From assembly GCA_034008185.1 (NCBI GenBank), contig CM067082.1, forward strand, positions 56,131,586-56,195,585: a stretch of DNA of 64,000 nt, in the 5' to 3' direction. Shown here piece by piece: positions 1-11,800 of the stretch (position 1 is the stretch's first letter; every line of letters starts with the position of its first letter). The translations under genes were made by a program, and so were the position numbers. This DNA is from Gorsachius magnificus. Taxonomy: Eukaryota; Chordata; Aves; Pelecaniformes; Ardeidae. The notes under the pieces are model-generated. The model made no database searches and was not told the origin of the DNA. It was given only the letters and a program-made list of their open reading frames with translations.

Positions 1-2899
1 ATATAAACTCCATAAATTCACATTAAAATAGTTTTGTTTCACCTTAACAGTAAAAAGTTATCCCCACAGATTTGCCTTGGTGTCAGTTTAGGGTCTTTGC
101 AATACTTACTCTGTTGGTAAGTAACTACTGAATTAGCGACACCATAAATACAAGTCTGTGAAATGCTCTTCTGCGTTCTTCACAAGTTCCGTACTGCTTT
201 CAATTATCCAGAGAAATCCTTAAGATGCTTCCACCTGGTGGAATTTTTATTAAGGCACCAGAAATATTTTTTAGAAGTTTGTATTGTACTTTTTCTCTCC
301 TTAAGGGTAATAATGATATAAACTTATTAGTTTTCAAGCATTTGTTTTTAAAATTATTCTTTAACTTTTTTTTCATCTAATTGTTCTTTCTCTTATTTTC
401 TGTCACGAGGTCTGTTCTTTCCAGAACAGCCTGAAAAGGACTCCATTCCTAATCCGGTCCTTTTCATCTTTATCTCCTTTACTCTTTAATGTCACCATCA
501 TTATGCTGAAAAGTCCCATCAATGCTGTCTGAGTTGAGGGGCAGTTAACTCCTCTTAAGTGTTGCTCTCTGCGCTGCTGTTCTTTCTACTCTTGCCCACT
601 CTCCTTGTTTCATTAATCTTGTTACTTTTTGGGAGTTACATCTCTGGTGCTTTCTTTTCCCTCATACATGTATACCATCTCCAAATATTTTCATATATTC
701 CTAAAATCAGAAGTGTTCTATTCTTGCTTTTGCAGAAAACCGTTGCGTATGCCTTCCTCTCCTCCCACATCAGTTACTGCAGCATCTGCCGGCGTTTCTT
801 TGTATAGCCCATTTGAAATCCAAAGCAGCATTCCCTGCTGTCGTGCTAGAATGAGCGCTCTTCGTGCTGCAGCCTTTCCCTTGACTTGCCTTCTTCACTA
901 AAAGCTTCCTGCTGTTGGCTTTTGGGGATTAGCACACTTGTAAGCTTGCTGTTGGCTCTGACTGCATCTTTCTTCCCCTGTTCCTTCCCTTGTGCAAGGC
1001 CAGTTAGCTTTACCTACCTGCTACTTGAGGTCGTCTTGTAGCTGTCTGCAGGCTATTTTCAGTACCCCCTAGGTAAGGGGCTTCTTCCACATGCTTCTCT
1101 TCATTCAAAATACATCTTCTAACCTGACACTGAGATTATGTGCGAGTAATTAGTCAACTGATTAGGATGAGGGGCAGTGAAAGGCAGCCTAAGATGGTAC
1201 TAATTAGGGGCTTTTGGCAGTGTAGTGAAAGATGAACAAAGATGATTACAGAGAGATGGGCCTTAAAGGCAAGGATTTACAGTTTTTAGTGAAGGATTTA
1301 CAGTATGGAAGCTGTTGTTGATTTACCATCTGTGAGAACTGTTGCATCCGTGTTAGTGTGAGCTGTTAACTTGAGACTCTCTTCACGAGTAACTCGGTGT
1401 GATAGTGGCGTGCCCTTTTTAAAACAGCAAAGCCATCTTTGTTGCTTCATTATTTTTTTTTTTTTGGTTGTCTGTTTAGGGTGGGCCTTCACCTGCTGTA
1501 CCAAAAAGAACTCAGGGTTTCTTTCTTGTCAAGTTTGGTGAATGTCAAATGGCCGCACGTAGTGCTGAGGAGGATGTAACGCGGGGATTAGTTCCCTGCA
1601 AAGAAAATGCCAGAGTTGGGGTGTCGTCATATATAAGCCTTAATGTCAACAAGAAGCAAGTGCATAAGGAGGCTCTAGTGCCTTTCCTGAGCAAGGGAGA
1701 ATGTGATCAGAGGGCAGCCGAGTGAATGTGCAACATCCCCATTACCCTCGTATCCGCTATCTACCTTGCTCTGAAGTATGGTTGGTTAAAAGGACTCCCT
1801 GTAAGTAGGCCGTTTCTTCTGGTTTAATACGCTTATCTTGGGAAAACAAATCAAACAAAAAAAACCAACCAAAAAAAGGCTTGGAGGAAGGGGGCTATGG
1901 GTGGGTCCCACTAGTCCTTTGGGACTGAAGAACAGATCTTTTGCTGAAAATCAGTAACAGAGTAAAATGATTTTAGTATTACTATTGAATTTACCTGAAA
2001 TAAGTCTCCAGTGTGCGTGGATTTTGAAGCTAGACTAAAGTACTTTCCTGAAAAATTGGAAGGTAAATATGCTGAACAACAATAAGAAAAATAAGAAATG
2101 CAAATTTTATGTCACTGTTGTTGCTTTTGTTTTAATCTCTCAGGCTTACCTGAGGTTAGGTGGAGAAAAAAGAGAAAACAAAAACTGCCTAAGAACATGG
2201 GAAAATATGGCTGAATGTAACGTGTGTATAAAATGCGGGACACTTGTCTTGTAAATGAGGCAGTTTTCTGCAGAAGGGAGATCCATGATTTTGTAGTACT
2301 TTCACAAGTACTACAAGTGGAGAAACGGAGGCATATTTTGTCAGCTATGGTTTATACTTTACGTCAGTAGAATAACCTTCTAAGGAATAGAAACGATTAA
2401 ACACCGTGAAACTGGCCGTTCATCTTGCAACTACTAGTCTCAATTTTAAAGAACAAAAGCTTATTATAAATTTTTCTTCAGAAGGTTCTCATACACAGAA
2501 TTTCCTGTCTCCATGAATGTTTGTTTAGTCCTCTATTTACTTTTGTTGAGCTCTGTTTCTGTAGCCCCATTGTTTGCAAATCAAAGCCTTTCTAAATAAA
2601 ATACCATATTTCCTAGAACACTGCTAATCATTTCATGCCACAGGTGAGTTATATTGCAATTTTTTTTCCCCCCTTGTGAATAAAACAAAATGTGTGAGTG
2701 TGTATGTGTTTCTAAAAGTCTTAATCCAGTTTAGTGGAGTTATTTGAAAGGGCAGTGACTTCACTGGCAGTGAGGATGTTTTCTGTTATAGGTGGTTGTT
2801 TTACATCACCACTCTGAATGTATGGCTGTGGGTGTTACTTCCATGAAATGTTTTGGACTGGTAGGTTCTACGTAAGAATATCTTTATTACTGTTTTTAT
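1..2899. other. Intron sequence, no gene seen
   Basis: This is unique-looking A+T-rich sequence. Roughly 400-1130 is pyrimidine-rich on the + strand, which gives short hydrophobic or Ser/Leu-rich open frames that resemble no protein. A short A/C-rich tract lies at about 1845-1880. No repeat family was recognised. Confidence 0.6.
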
Positions 2900-2907
2900 G
2901 TTGAAGC

Positions 2908-3015
2908 GTTTGGGTTTTTTTTGAGGGGGGGGAGGGGGGAGTGTTAGTTTCATTTTGGTTTTTCATTTGTTTGTTTTTGTTGGTGTTTTGGTTTGGTTTG
3001 GTTTTTTCCCCCAGG
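2908..3015 (+). repeat. G- and T-rich low-complexity tract
   Basis: This interval is almost only G and T on the + strand. It includes a run of eight G, one A and six G at about 2925-2939, then many GTTT and GGTTT steps, ending in a T run and CCCCC. It is low-complexity sequence. The G runs could form a short G-quadruplex, but nothing shows a function. Confidence 0.8.
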
Positions 3016-3824
3016 GACGATAGACCTGGTAAAAAATTTCCCTGCTTCACAATTCAGAACTCTTTTTTAGGTTAGGAATTGCCCAGTACTGTCCTTACCA
3101 CTACTGTTGGCAATTTACTTACTAGCATCATAAAACTGCGTAAGTATATTTGTGTGCTTGTTTATCATGAGACTAAGACATTTCTTTCCAATAATCCATA
3201 GGTGCTTACTTCTGCTTCCAGAAGAAGTGGATTTGGAAGTAGTAGAGGAAGAGATGGTCAAGTTTACCTGCAGAATGTTACTAATCACAATAACAGAGTT
3301 GTTTGGTTTATATTTGTTAAGAAGGGAGGGAAAGTAAAATAGGTTATAAAAATGGGGAGGAAGTGGGGGGAAGAAGGGAATAAGAAATGGATAGCTGTGT
3401 GCATTTAAAAAAGTTAGGAATTGTTTAAAATTGATAAGACAAAGCATTAAAAGGATGAATGGGATGACCAAGTAATCGTAAGTTTGTCAAGCAGACATTA
3501 ATCTTGTGCAAAATGATAGAATGGCTGCCTGGGAGTCAACTGTGTTACATACCTTTAATTCTTAATTAATTAATTTCAATCAACACAAGGTTATGGGAAA
3601 TAAATCTTTTCTCAAGAGAATGTGATGTTTTGAGAGAACAAGTCTGACTTTTCAAAGATACGTGACATTTAGTATTTGTAAAATGTTTGATTTGATGCCA
3701 CGTGACATGTTGATTTAGAAATGGGAATGATGTAGGATCGTTAGCATACATCAAGTGTGTTTTAAAAAAAATGGCTAATAGGTCTCAATAACATAATTGT
3801 AGTCAGTAATCAATGTGGAGTATG
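3016..3824. other. Intron sequence, no gene seen
   Basis: This is A+T-rich sequence without a recognisable repeat or conserved frame. Short open frames on both strands around 3115-3471 are of biased composition and resemble nothing known. Confidence 0.55.
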
Positions 3825-4045
3825 TGGAGGTCCTCCGAGGATTAATTTTAGATCTGACAGTGTTTAACCTTTTTATTAGTGATGAGGAAGAAATATAGAG
3901 TCATTACTGATAAAAGCACACAGATGACAACAGGGCTAGTGGCATGGTAAGTAGTGATCAGAGGCGAGCAAAGTGGTCTTGAAAGCTGGAGTGCAAGAAA
4001 GCGCTGTGTGTTTTGACACAGAAATGAAGACATGCTTCCAGCCTA
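3825..4045 (+). repeat. Probable ancient CR1/L3-type LINE remnant
   Basis: The + strand carries worn versions of phrases typical of the CR1/L3 reverse transcriptase region: a 'tttaaccttttt attagtgat' step (hosts usually show a 'caacatctttatt agtgac' type phrase), then an 'acagatgaca' step matching the 'gcagatgacac' that encodes the ADD(T) motif region, about 60 bases later as expected. Further downstream similarity is weak and there is no open frame. It lies about 360 bases upstream of the younger CR1 and looks much older. It could also be chance similarity. Confidence 0.4.
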
Positions 4046-4409
4046 AAGAAACACTATCAAGCAAACAGTGATTGAAAAAGGCTAGGAAGACATGCTTTTT
4101 GATGTCTGATCATCTGAAACAAGAGGAATACTTGGCATTATCATAACCTTATCATACTTTAGCTCATGCAACATCACAACTCGTGAAGGGCAACAAACTC
4201 AGGGGAGCTCAGAACAGTCTTGAACCATTAAGTGTTGGGAAGCACACCTTTGAAATTCCTTAAATCTTCCAGTAGAATCTATTCAATAAATCAAATTTAC
4301 AGTATTTGATCTGGGTTGCAAGCATGCTGTAGAGAACTGCTGGTTAATAACTGGGGTGACCCACAGAGTAGCCGGTCACTAGTAAAACAAGCCTGAATGA
4401 CTAAACAAA

Positions 4410-5934
4410 TGTAGGCTGAGTCAGGTGAACTCATTTTTGAAAAAACTTAAGGGTTGAAGTGGATGTTCCTTTGGTATCTTATGGTCCTGATGGGATGCAC
4501 GCATGAGTTTTGAGAGGCAGCTGGCTGATGTCATTGCAAGGCCACTTTTCATAACTTTTGAAAGATGATGGCAGTTGGGAGAGGTGCCTGAGAACTGGAG
4601 GAAAGCAAATGTCACACCTGTCTTCAAAAACAGTAAAAAAGAGGGTCCAGGAAACTGCAGGCAGGTCAGCCTCACCTCAGGCCCTGGGAAGGTGATGGAG
4701 CAACTAATTCTGGAAACCATTTCCAGGCATGTGAAGGATACAAAGGTCATCAAGAGCAGTCAGCATGAATTCAGCAAGGGGAAGTGACCAACTTAATAAC
4801 CTGCTATGGTGAAATGACTGTCTTGGTTGAGGGGAGGGCACTGGATATTGTCTACTTGACTACAGTAAGGCTTTTGACACTGCCTCCCATAAGTTCCTCA
4901 CAGAGAAGTTCATGAAGCATGGGTTGGATGAACAGATGGTGAGGCAGGTAGAAAACTGTCTGGACAGCCAGGCCCAAAGTGGCATGGAGTCCAGTTAGAG
5001 GCTAGTGACTGGTGGTGTACCCGAGGTGTCTCTACTGGGTCCAGTCCTGTTCAACATCCTCTTTAAAGGTCTGGATGGTGGGATAGAGCGCACCCTTGGC
5101 AAGATTGCAGATGACCCAAAGCTAGCTGATACACCGTATGGTCATTCAACAAGGGGAAGTGCCAAGTCCTGCACCTGGGTAGGAACAACCCCCAGCACCA
5201 ATACATGCTGGGGGCTGACCAGCTGGAGAGCAGCTTTGCAGAAAAGGCCCTGAGGGTCCTGGTGGACACCAGGTTGACCCAGAGCCAGAATGTGCCATTG
5301 CAGCAAAGAAGGCCAATGATACCCCAGGCTGCATTAGGAGGAGTGCTTCCAGCAGGTCAAGGGGGTGATCCTTCTCCCCTACTCAGCACTGGTGAGGCCA
5401 CAGCTGGAGTGCTGGGTCAGTTCTGGGCTCCCCATTACACAAGAGATCCGGACATACTGGAGAGAGTCCAATGGAGGACCAGGAAGATGATAAAGGGACT
5501 GGAGCATCTCTCCTATGAGGAGAGGCTGAGAGAGCTGGGACTACTCAGCCTGGAGAAGAGGAGGCTCAGGGGGAATCTTACCAATGTGTACAAATACCTG
5601 AAGGGAGGGTGGGAAGAGGACGGAGCCAGGCTCTTTTCAGTGGTGCCCAGCGGCAGGACCGGAGGCAATGGGCACAACCTGAAACACAGGAGGTTCCCTC
5701 TGAACATCAGGAAACACTTTCTTTTACTGTGAGGGTGACCGAACACTGGCACAGGTTGCTCAGGGAGGTTGTGGAGCCTCCGACCTTGGAGATACTCAGA
5801 AACCATCTGGATGTTGTCCTGGTCAAGCGGCTCTGGGTGGCCCTGCTTGAGCAGGGGGGCTGGACCAGATAACCTCCATACTTGAGGATCATAAAAAGCT
5901 ATCTGGAGATGGTCCTGAGCAGCCTGCTCTAAGT
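4410..5934 (+). pseudogene. CR1 LINE, ORF2 reverse transcriptase fragment (5' segment, broken)
   Basis: This is a 5'-truncated CR1 retrotransposon copy in sense orientation. From about 4475 a worn GPDGMHA motif is followed by VPENWRKANVTPVF and VMEQLILETISRHVK, which are reverse transcriptase landmarks. Further on come [11 protein letters not shown] (a worn copy of the step before the catalytic domain's Asp motif), a short deletion near 5140, and the C-terminal phrases LERVQWRTRKMIKGLEHL and [20 protein letters not shown]. Several frame changes and stop codons break the frame, so no protein is made. The copy stops at 5934, where a DNA transposon is inserted, and resumes at 6870. The region before about 4470 is less certain. 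Confidence 0.9.
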
Positions 5935-6869
5935 CAGTGGTCTCCGAACTCCTTTGATCATGCACCCCTATTGATAAAAAAATTTTGAGCATGCACTCCC
6001 CCATGTGTGTAATTATTTGTAATTTATATACACATACTACTATACAAATATAATTAGTACAGTCAAAACATGCACAAGAATTTTTAAAAAGATAATATAA
6101 AAATGAAATAATATTTTCAAATTTTATTTTAGTGATCATAAAAAACCCCTTTTTATTCTCCTAGTTAAAATATTGCTAGTAATAATACTTTTTTAGGGAC
6201 AGCTATGTGATCGAATACGCTTCATTATTTTTTAAAATCTTCGTTTAACATTTTACGATGTAGCGATTTGCAGGTCTGCCTCTAAGTTCAGTTTATTTCA
6301 ATATTGATAATTAAAAATATTTTTGTCCAAGTTCTTATGAGATATGATTAGGTCATCACTGTTGTTGCCTCATGATGCAGCTAACAAAGTTCTTACTGAG
6401 GAGAAACGTCAGCTCTGCCATTTTCGTGTTCGCTTGTGCTTGCATTAGTATTATCTTCAGACTTTGGTTTCTTTGCAGGAATTTTTTTTAAGTCACTTGT
6501 CCATTTTGTGAGGGTTACTTTGCTTCAGTTAAAACTAGATAATATCCATAAATCTGCTTAACCAGGCACACTTGGAACTGCAATACATTGCAATTTGTTT
6601 AAAGCAAGTAATCAAGTGAGGGCATCACTGTCACCCCCACCCATCACTGTCACTGTCCACTGTGTTGTGGAGCACCCACTCTTCCCCCGGGAAGATGTGA
6701 CCATCTGACATATGGACCAACGGAGAGTGCCAATCTCCAGCTGTGTATTGAATATTAGTAAAGCTTAAGTTCTTTCTTATTTTTACATTTTAAAAAAATA
6801 AAAGTTCTAATATTTCCTTCCCACACCCCAAAGGCTTGCCTTGCACACACCCCACTTTGGAGACCACTG
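5935..6869. mobile_element. Non-autonomous hAT (Charlie-like) DNA transposon inserted in CR1
   Basis: The left end begins CAGTGGTCTCCGAAC and the right end is the inverted complement CAGTGGTCTCCAAAG, so the terminal inverted repeats match at 11 of the first 11 bases. It is flanked by CTCTAAGT (5927-5934) and CTCTAGGT (6870-6877), an 8-bp target duplication with one mismatch. The 8-bp length and the nTCTAnnn core are typical of hAT elements. The CR1 3' end reads on cleanly across the insertion. At 935 bp it is too short for a full hAT transposase, and no transposase frame is visible, so it was mobilised in trans. The subterminal GCACCCC/GCACTCCCC phrases resemble Charlie-group ends. Confidence 0.88.
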
Positions 6870-6948
6870 CTCTAGGTTGTCCATGTTGGGGGTGGAGGAC
6901 ATGAGATAACCACCAGACGTCCCTTCCAACCTCAACCCTTCTGTGATT
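6870..6948 (+). repeat. CR1 LINE 3' end (continuation after the hAT insertion)
   Basis: The segment reads from CTCTAGGTTGTCC through a GGAGGACATGAGATAACC step to CCCTTCCAACCTCAACC and TTCTGTGATT, the usual CR1 3' terminus. Joining 5934 to 6878 gives an uninterrupted CR1 tail, which confirms the order of insertion. The hAT element arrived after this CR1. Confidence 0.85.
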
Positions 6949-8689
6949 TAAGAATCTAAAAATGCTGAGGAGTAATTTTACAAATACACTTAAGTGGCGT
7001 GTTTGAGACGAAGTTGTTGTGGTCACTGGGTTATTCTGTCCAAATGCTTCTTTCAGAGAGGGAGGCAAAGAGGAAGAGGACACAATAGCTATGGCTGCAT
7101 GATCCCCAGATTAATACCAGGAGACAATTGTAGGGGAGCATTGTGCTTCCATGCCTGAAGCTGAGAAGAGGACTCTCTTGCTAGTTCATGGGAGCAGGTC
7201 TTTGCAGGGCTGTAAACAGTGAGGAACATTTGCCGAAGTGAGAAAGATTCAATAAATCATTAGGGTCTGTACAGCACCAATAGGGAGGGAGGGGGATGGA
7301 GATAGAGAGGCATTTTGTGAAGTAAATTTAAAAAAAAAATAAAAATAATAAAAAAAAATATATATATATCTACAAGTCCCAGAAAGATTAAGCATTATGG
7401 AAAGAACCCCATGCAAAACACACTGACTTACTGCATTAAACTATTCTAGTATATTTTTAACCTGAACAAATAATACTTTGCTTTTCAAAGCTATTGAGTT
7501 GTGGGCTATCACCCTTGGCTCAATAGGGAGCAGAGGAACTGCAGGATGTGGATAGGTCAGGCTGGCTGAGAGTAGGATGGGGGGGGACTGCAGCCTATGA
7601 TTTGACATGACAGTAGGAGAAATATCGAATTCTACCCGTTAACAGGCTTGAGAGCTAAGACTTGGAATGGTGCTCAAATAGATTATTAAAGAAGAGAATG
7701 CAGTTAGCTCAGTAATTCTGACATCTCTATGATTTAAAATGTTTAAAACCTGTGATTGCATATGTCACTAAAAGATATGGTCTGGTTCAGGCAGGAATTA
7801 ATTACCTTAAGTCCTGAGGTCTGTGCTGTACGTTGGGTTAGACTGGGTGATGACAGATGAATTTATGAATGTCCTGCATCCGCTTGAAATAGCCCTGTAT
7901 TTGGACTGCATTGACACTTGACACACAATTCTTAGCACCCACTGAAGTCTTTAGACCTATCAGCTACGTCAAAAGTAGAGGCCAAACATAACTTTTATTA
8001 AGATATTTAAACATTTAAGTAAGATGCATTTGCCTGAGAAGAAAAGCTCAACTGTTTATTTTTTTCTCTGTAAGCAATTGAAGGTAAACTAAGAAAGAAA
8101 CTTCAAAATATATGTAAAAATACATGTGTACACTGTATACATAACAGGTTGTATGATATTAACTGAAATACTGTAATAAAAAGCAGATACTCTCAAGTAA
8201 TTAAGCCAAAACCTCTGAGCTAGTCTAATCTGGCATAAATCAGTGATACTGTCCTAATCTATACTGTTTGGAGACATGAGCATACATTTAGCTTTTGTTA
8301 GATTATCCTATTCTGAAGTTAACTTTGGCAACTGAGAGGGCAAGACCTTCCCAATTTAGTAATGTATTGGGGTCCCAGGAGTATTGGACCTTTTTCACAA
8401 AGGATCAGAAATGCTTGTCCCAGTGTTACGACCTGGACAAAACATCCCTTTCCTTAGGCATGGAGCAGGAATTAGTAGAAAGGAAAGATCATTTGAATCA
8501 ACCTGACAGTCCTTGGGTTTGCTGGTGCTTAGGTGCTGCAGTCACTCACATGCAGACCTGAAATGGTTTCTACAAGGTTAGAAAGTGCGAAGCTCTGTGT
8601 GGCATTTTGTCTTTTTGTTGTGGTACAACATTTAAGCAAGTTCAGTGCTGGCTTAATCCTCTTGTAAGCAAGAATTGGAAGTAATTATT
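6949..8689. other. Intron sequence with one A/T microsatellite, no gene seen
   Basis: An A-rich then (AT)n tract lies at about 7328-7370. A GC-poor stretch follows with no recognisable gene. The open frame at 8295-8561 has no similarity that I recognise, and no splice context was noticed. Confidence 0.6.
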
Positions 8690-8820
8690 TTATCCTGGTA
8701 GCGTAGCAGTAGCACTCTGTTCTGCTATCTGGAAGATTCAAGAGTTCAGTCTTCGGGTCATACGAGCTTGGGCATGTCAATGTTGCAGCAGTAACGTTTT
8801 TAATACCGTAGTCTCAAATG
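8690..8820 (+). repeat. Possible MIR-type SINE remnant
   Basis: A TAGCGTAGCAGTAGCAC step resembles the start of the tRNA-related MIR head. About 45 bases on comes AGAGTTCAGTCTTCGGG, close to a tRNA B-box, followed by GCTTGGGCATGTCAATG, which resembles the 'ccttgggcaagtcactta' phrase of MIR at the right distance. It is highly diverged. A decayed tRNA-derived element of another family is the alternative. Confidence 0.42.
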
Positions 8821-11800
8821 TGGGTCTCTCTTACAGTTGATCAGACCTTGTGAAAATGCCAGAGGTTTCTAAAATTAATTATTTCTTCCCCTTCTGGGAG
8901 GAGGTTATAGACGTGATGAATGAAATAAAGTATAATTTATTGCACGAGATAATGACTAAAAATGAGGGGGGGAAAAAAAAGCAATAGCTAACTACATTTA
9001 AAAATAGAAAGTTATTTGTACCTGTAGCACAGCGAAAGCCTGTTGTGCTGGCTGAATTTAACAAGCAGACCTGGGATTCAGCCTTGGCGCTGCTAGCGAC
9101 TGGAGGCGTTATTGATGCGGTGAACTAATTACCCGTGTGATGAAGTTGCCTGCTGGAGGTTTTTTGACTGCTTCATCACTGTGGCACCTCCTACAGGTTA
9201 ATTCATTGAGCAGCACAGGTAAAACCTCCAGATGGAGGTCCTGCTCCCTTTTCATGCAGGCACAAAGGGTTGTACTGACAGCAGTAACTAAATCGAGATG
9301 TATATTTTCCTGAATTATTGATCGAGTAGCTAGAGCTGTGTCATAGAACTAAATGGTTTGGGATGAATCTGTAGCAGTTCGTAGTCACTGCGTGGGAAAA
9401 TGCATACACAGTAATTTTAAAAAGCAAACAAAATGAGTTTTTCACCTGAAGGAAAGCCCCCAGATGAAATAATGAAAAGTACAGCGGAAAACCTGGAGAT
9501 TTAAAAAAGGAAAAAATAAAGGGTGGGGGAATTCTTTGATGAGCTGGCAGGGAAGGGGCTGCCGGGTCTTCAATACCTGTTTGCATTCTTTCTATGTATA
9601 AAATTCTTCTATGGCATTTGTTCTCAAATGTCTCAGTGCACACATTAACGTTCAGAACAGAAACAGCTCATTTAATTAGATGATAAACTATTTCACTTAA
9701 AATTTTTAGGGAAAAATACCATTTGTAAGATAACCTAATAACAAGTGGAATGAATACTAATGTGTCCTGTCTGTTTTTTCATTTGCTCTATCCATTGATG
9801 AAGTAGAATATAAAAGTCTAGATTTGGACAGAATATATTGAAGTTTGATACACTGGGCAGAAGAAATATAAAATCCATCTTAACATTATTAGTTTTATGA
9901 AAATGTTTTAAGGTTGTGGAATCCTTTATACAGAAATGTTTAGGGTTTTTTTTCCTTTTTTTTTTTCTTTGTTTTTTTAGTTGTGGTATAGCTGAAAAGC
10001 CTCCGAGACCAGCAAAGCAAATGCTGCCTTTGTTCTTTACTTAAAGCTAAAGTGTGTTGTAAATAGTCTGGATTTCTCATCCAAGCTTAATATGCTGTTA
10101 TCTAACAGGATGCACTAAGTGTTCTGTAACAACTGCAGAACTCATCAAGCAAATGGAAAGATTAGCCCTGAAATCAAGCTTCAAACTTTCTCACAATCAA
10201 TAGGCAAGTAATGCACATTAGATTTATAATGATACTGAGATTGACTGCTTAAATCCTTTTTAAAGTTCCAAGCTGGAAACAGCTTGTGTGTACAAGCAAT
10301 CCACAGTAGAGTTTCTAAGTGGGGGCTTGTGATAAATAAGTGAAATTGGGTTTCACTGAAATGGCCCATCAGTCCCATATGGGTTTAGCAGGAAGATTTC
10401 AGGCTCAAAAAGACGGGGGTTTGGAGAAGCATCAAGCATTGGTTTCACATCACCTGAGATTGCTTTGTGGAGTCTTCTGGGAGACGTCAAGACAAGAGGC
10501 TCAATAAAAATGAGCAGTGCCAGGGAGAATGATTGAGCTTCAAGTACACTTGTGTTTTTTAGCTTGAAGGGTTTAAAGGTGAAGATACATTTGAAAAGCT
10601 CAACTGGCAGATGAGAAGAATGCTGTCAGGCTTCTCAGCGAAATCCCTTTATATAGAGATAAATAGGATACTATAGTAGGTTTTTTTGACAACAGGGGAA
10701 AAAAAAAAAAACCCACACCCAAAAAACTTACTTGGCTCAGAATGCCCTGGTAGTCGGATGAAATGATAGTTAATCTCTCGGCTATCAAAACTGGATTTGA
10801 TAAAACAGGTTGTCTTCAGTCCTGCTACCTGATAAGTTCAGAGACGGAATTAACTGTCTGTAAAAGTTGTTGAAGCCAGGGAAGACATGAGTCTTTGAGG
10901 ATAATCTACACTGTAGTAGCAATCCAGCTGTGGTATCTTAAAGTTTGCTCTGGGCCCACTGTCTTAGAGCTGACTTTAGCTTATTCCAAGACTTCGAACT
11001 ATTTTGCACTGTTGTATTTATTGACCTCAGAAAAACATAATGATACTGAGCTTTAAAATCAGAATTTAGCTTCTTATTTGCTTCTTATTCTGATATAATG
11101 TGTGCTGTTAACAGATACAGTTATAGTAATTTAAAATATCATGGGTTTTGATTATTCTGTGACAGCACGAGGGTTGTTTGTCAACGTCTCTCCATTTACC
11201 TAACGCTGTAAGGCAAGGAATGAACAAAGCAACTTTGACCTATGGAGTAACACTTTGGTTTGTTCAGTCAGAGCAAGCCTTCTTTAGCTCAATCTGAATT
11301 GTAAATTTATGTGATAAATGTGTTGAAGCAGTGCAGTCTTTTTCTCATAGACTTATAGCATGAAATGCAGCTGAAAGCTGATTTGTTTTGTGGAAACTTG
11401 TATGACTCTTGGCACAACCACAGACAAGAGAACAGTGGCTGCTTACCACGTTGATTGTTCTTGCTTTCGTTCATGTCCATTCATTCATGCCCATCCATTA
11501 CAATGTGCGGAAGAACTTTTGGGGGAATAATTGAATAGCATCATTTCCAACTAAGAATGACGATGTTGGATTTTAGTAATTTTAAGAAAAAAAAAAAGTG
11601 CTGTTTTTCAAAGTTATTAAAATGTACCTTAGCGAAAATCAGATTACACTGGGATCAGGAACTTAGCAGCTTTGTGAGTTGCATGGCTGGAAAAGGTGGT
11701 TTTGACTGGCTTTTAATTGGGCTGTATTTCCCCAGAGCCCTAGGATGGATGTTGAATGGAAAGGTTTGTCCTCATGACAAATAGAAAATCTAACACAGTG

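Noticed and set aside
2925..2939. Possible G-quadruplex or telomere-like sequence
   Set aside because: There are only two G runs separated by one A, and no TTAGGG array anywhere. It is treated as low-complexity.
5513..6139. 208-residue open frame on the minus strand
   Set aside because: It is the antisense of the CR1 coding region joined to the hAT left end, a chance open frame across two transposons.
8695..8770. Possible tRNA gene
   Set aside because: A B-box-like word is present, but the cloverleaf arms do not pair convincingly. A decayed SINE explains the words better.
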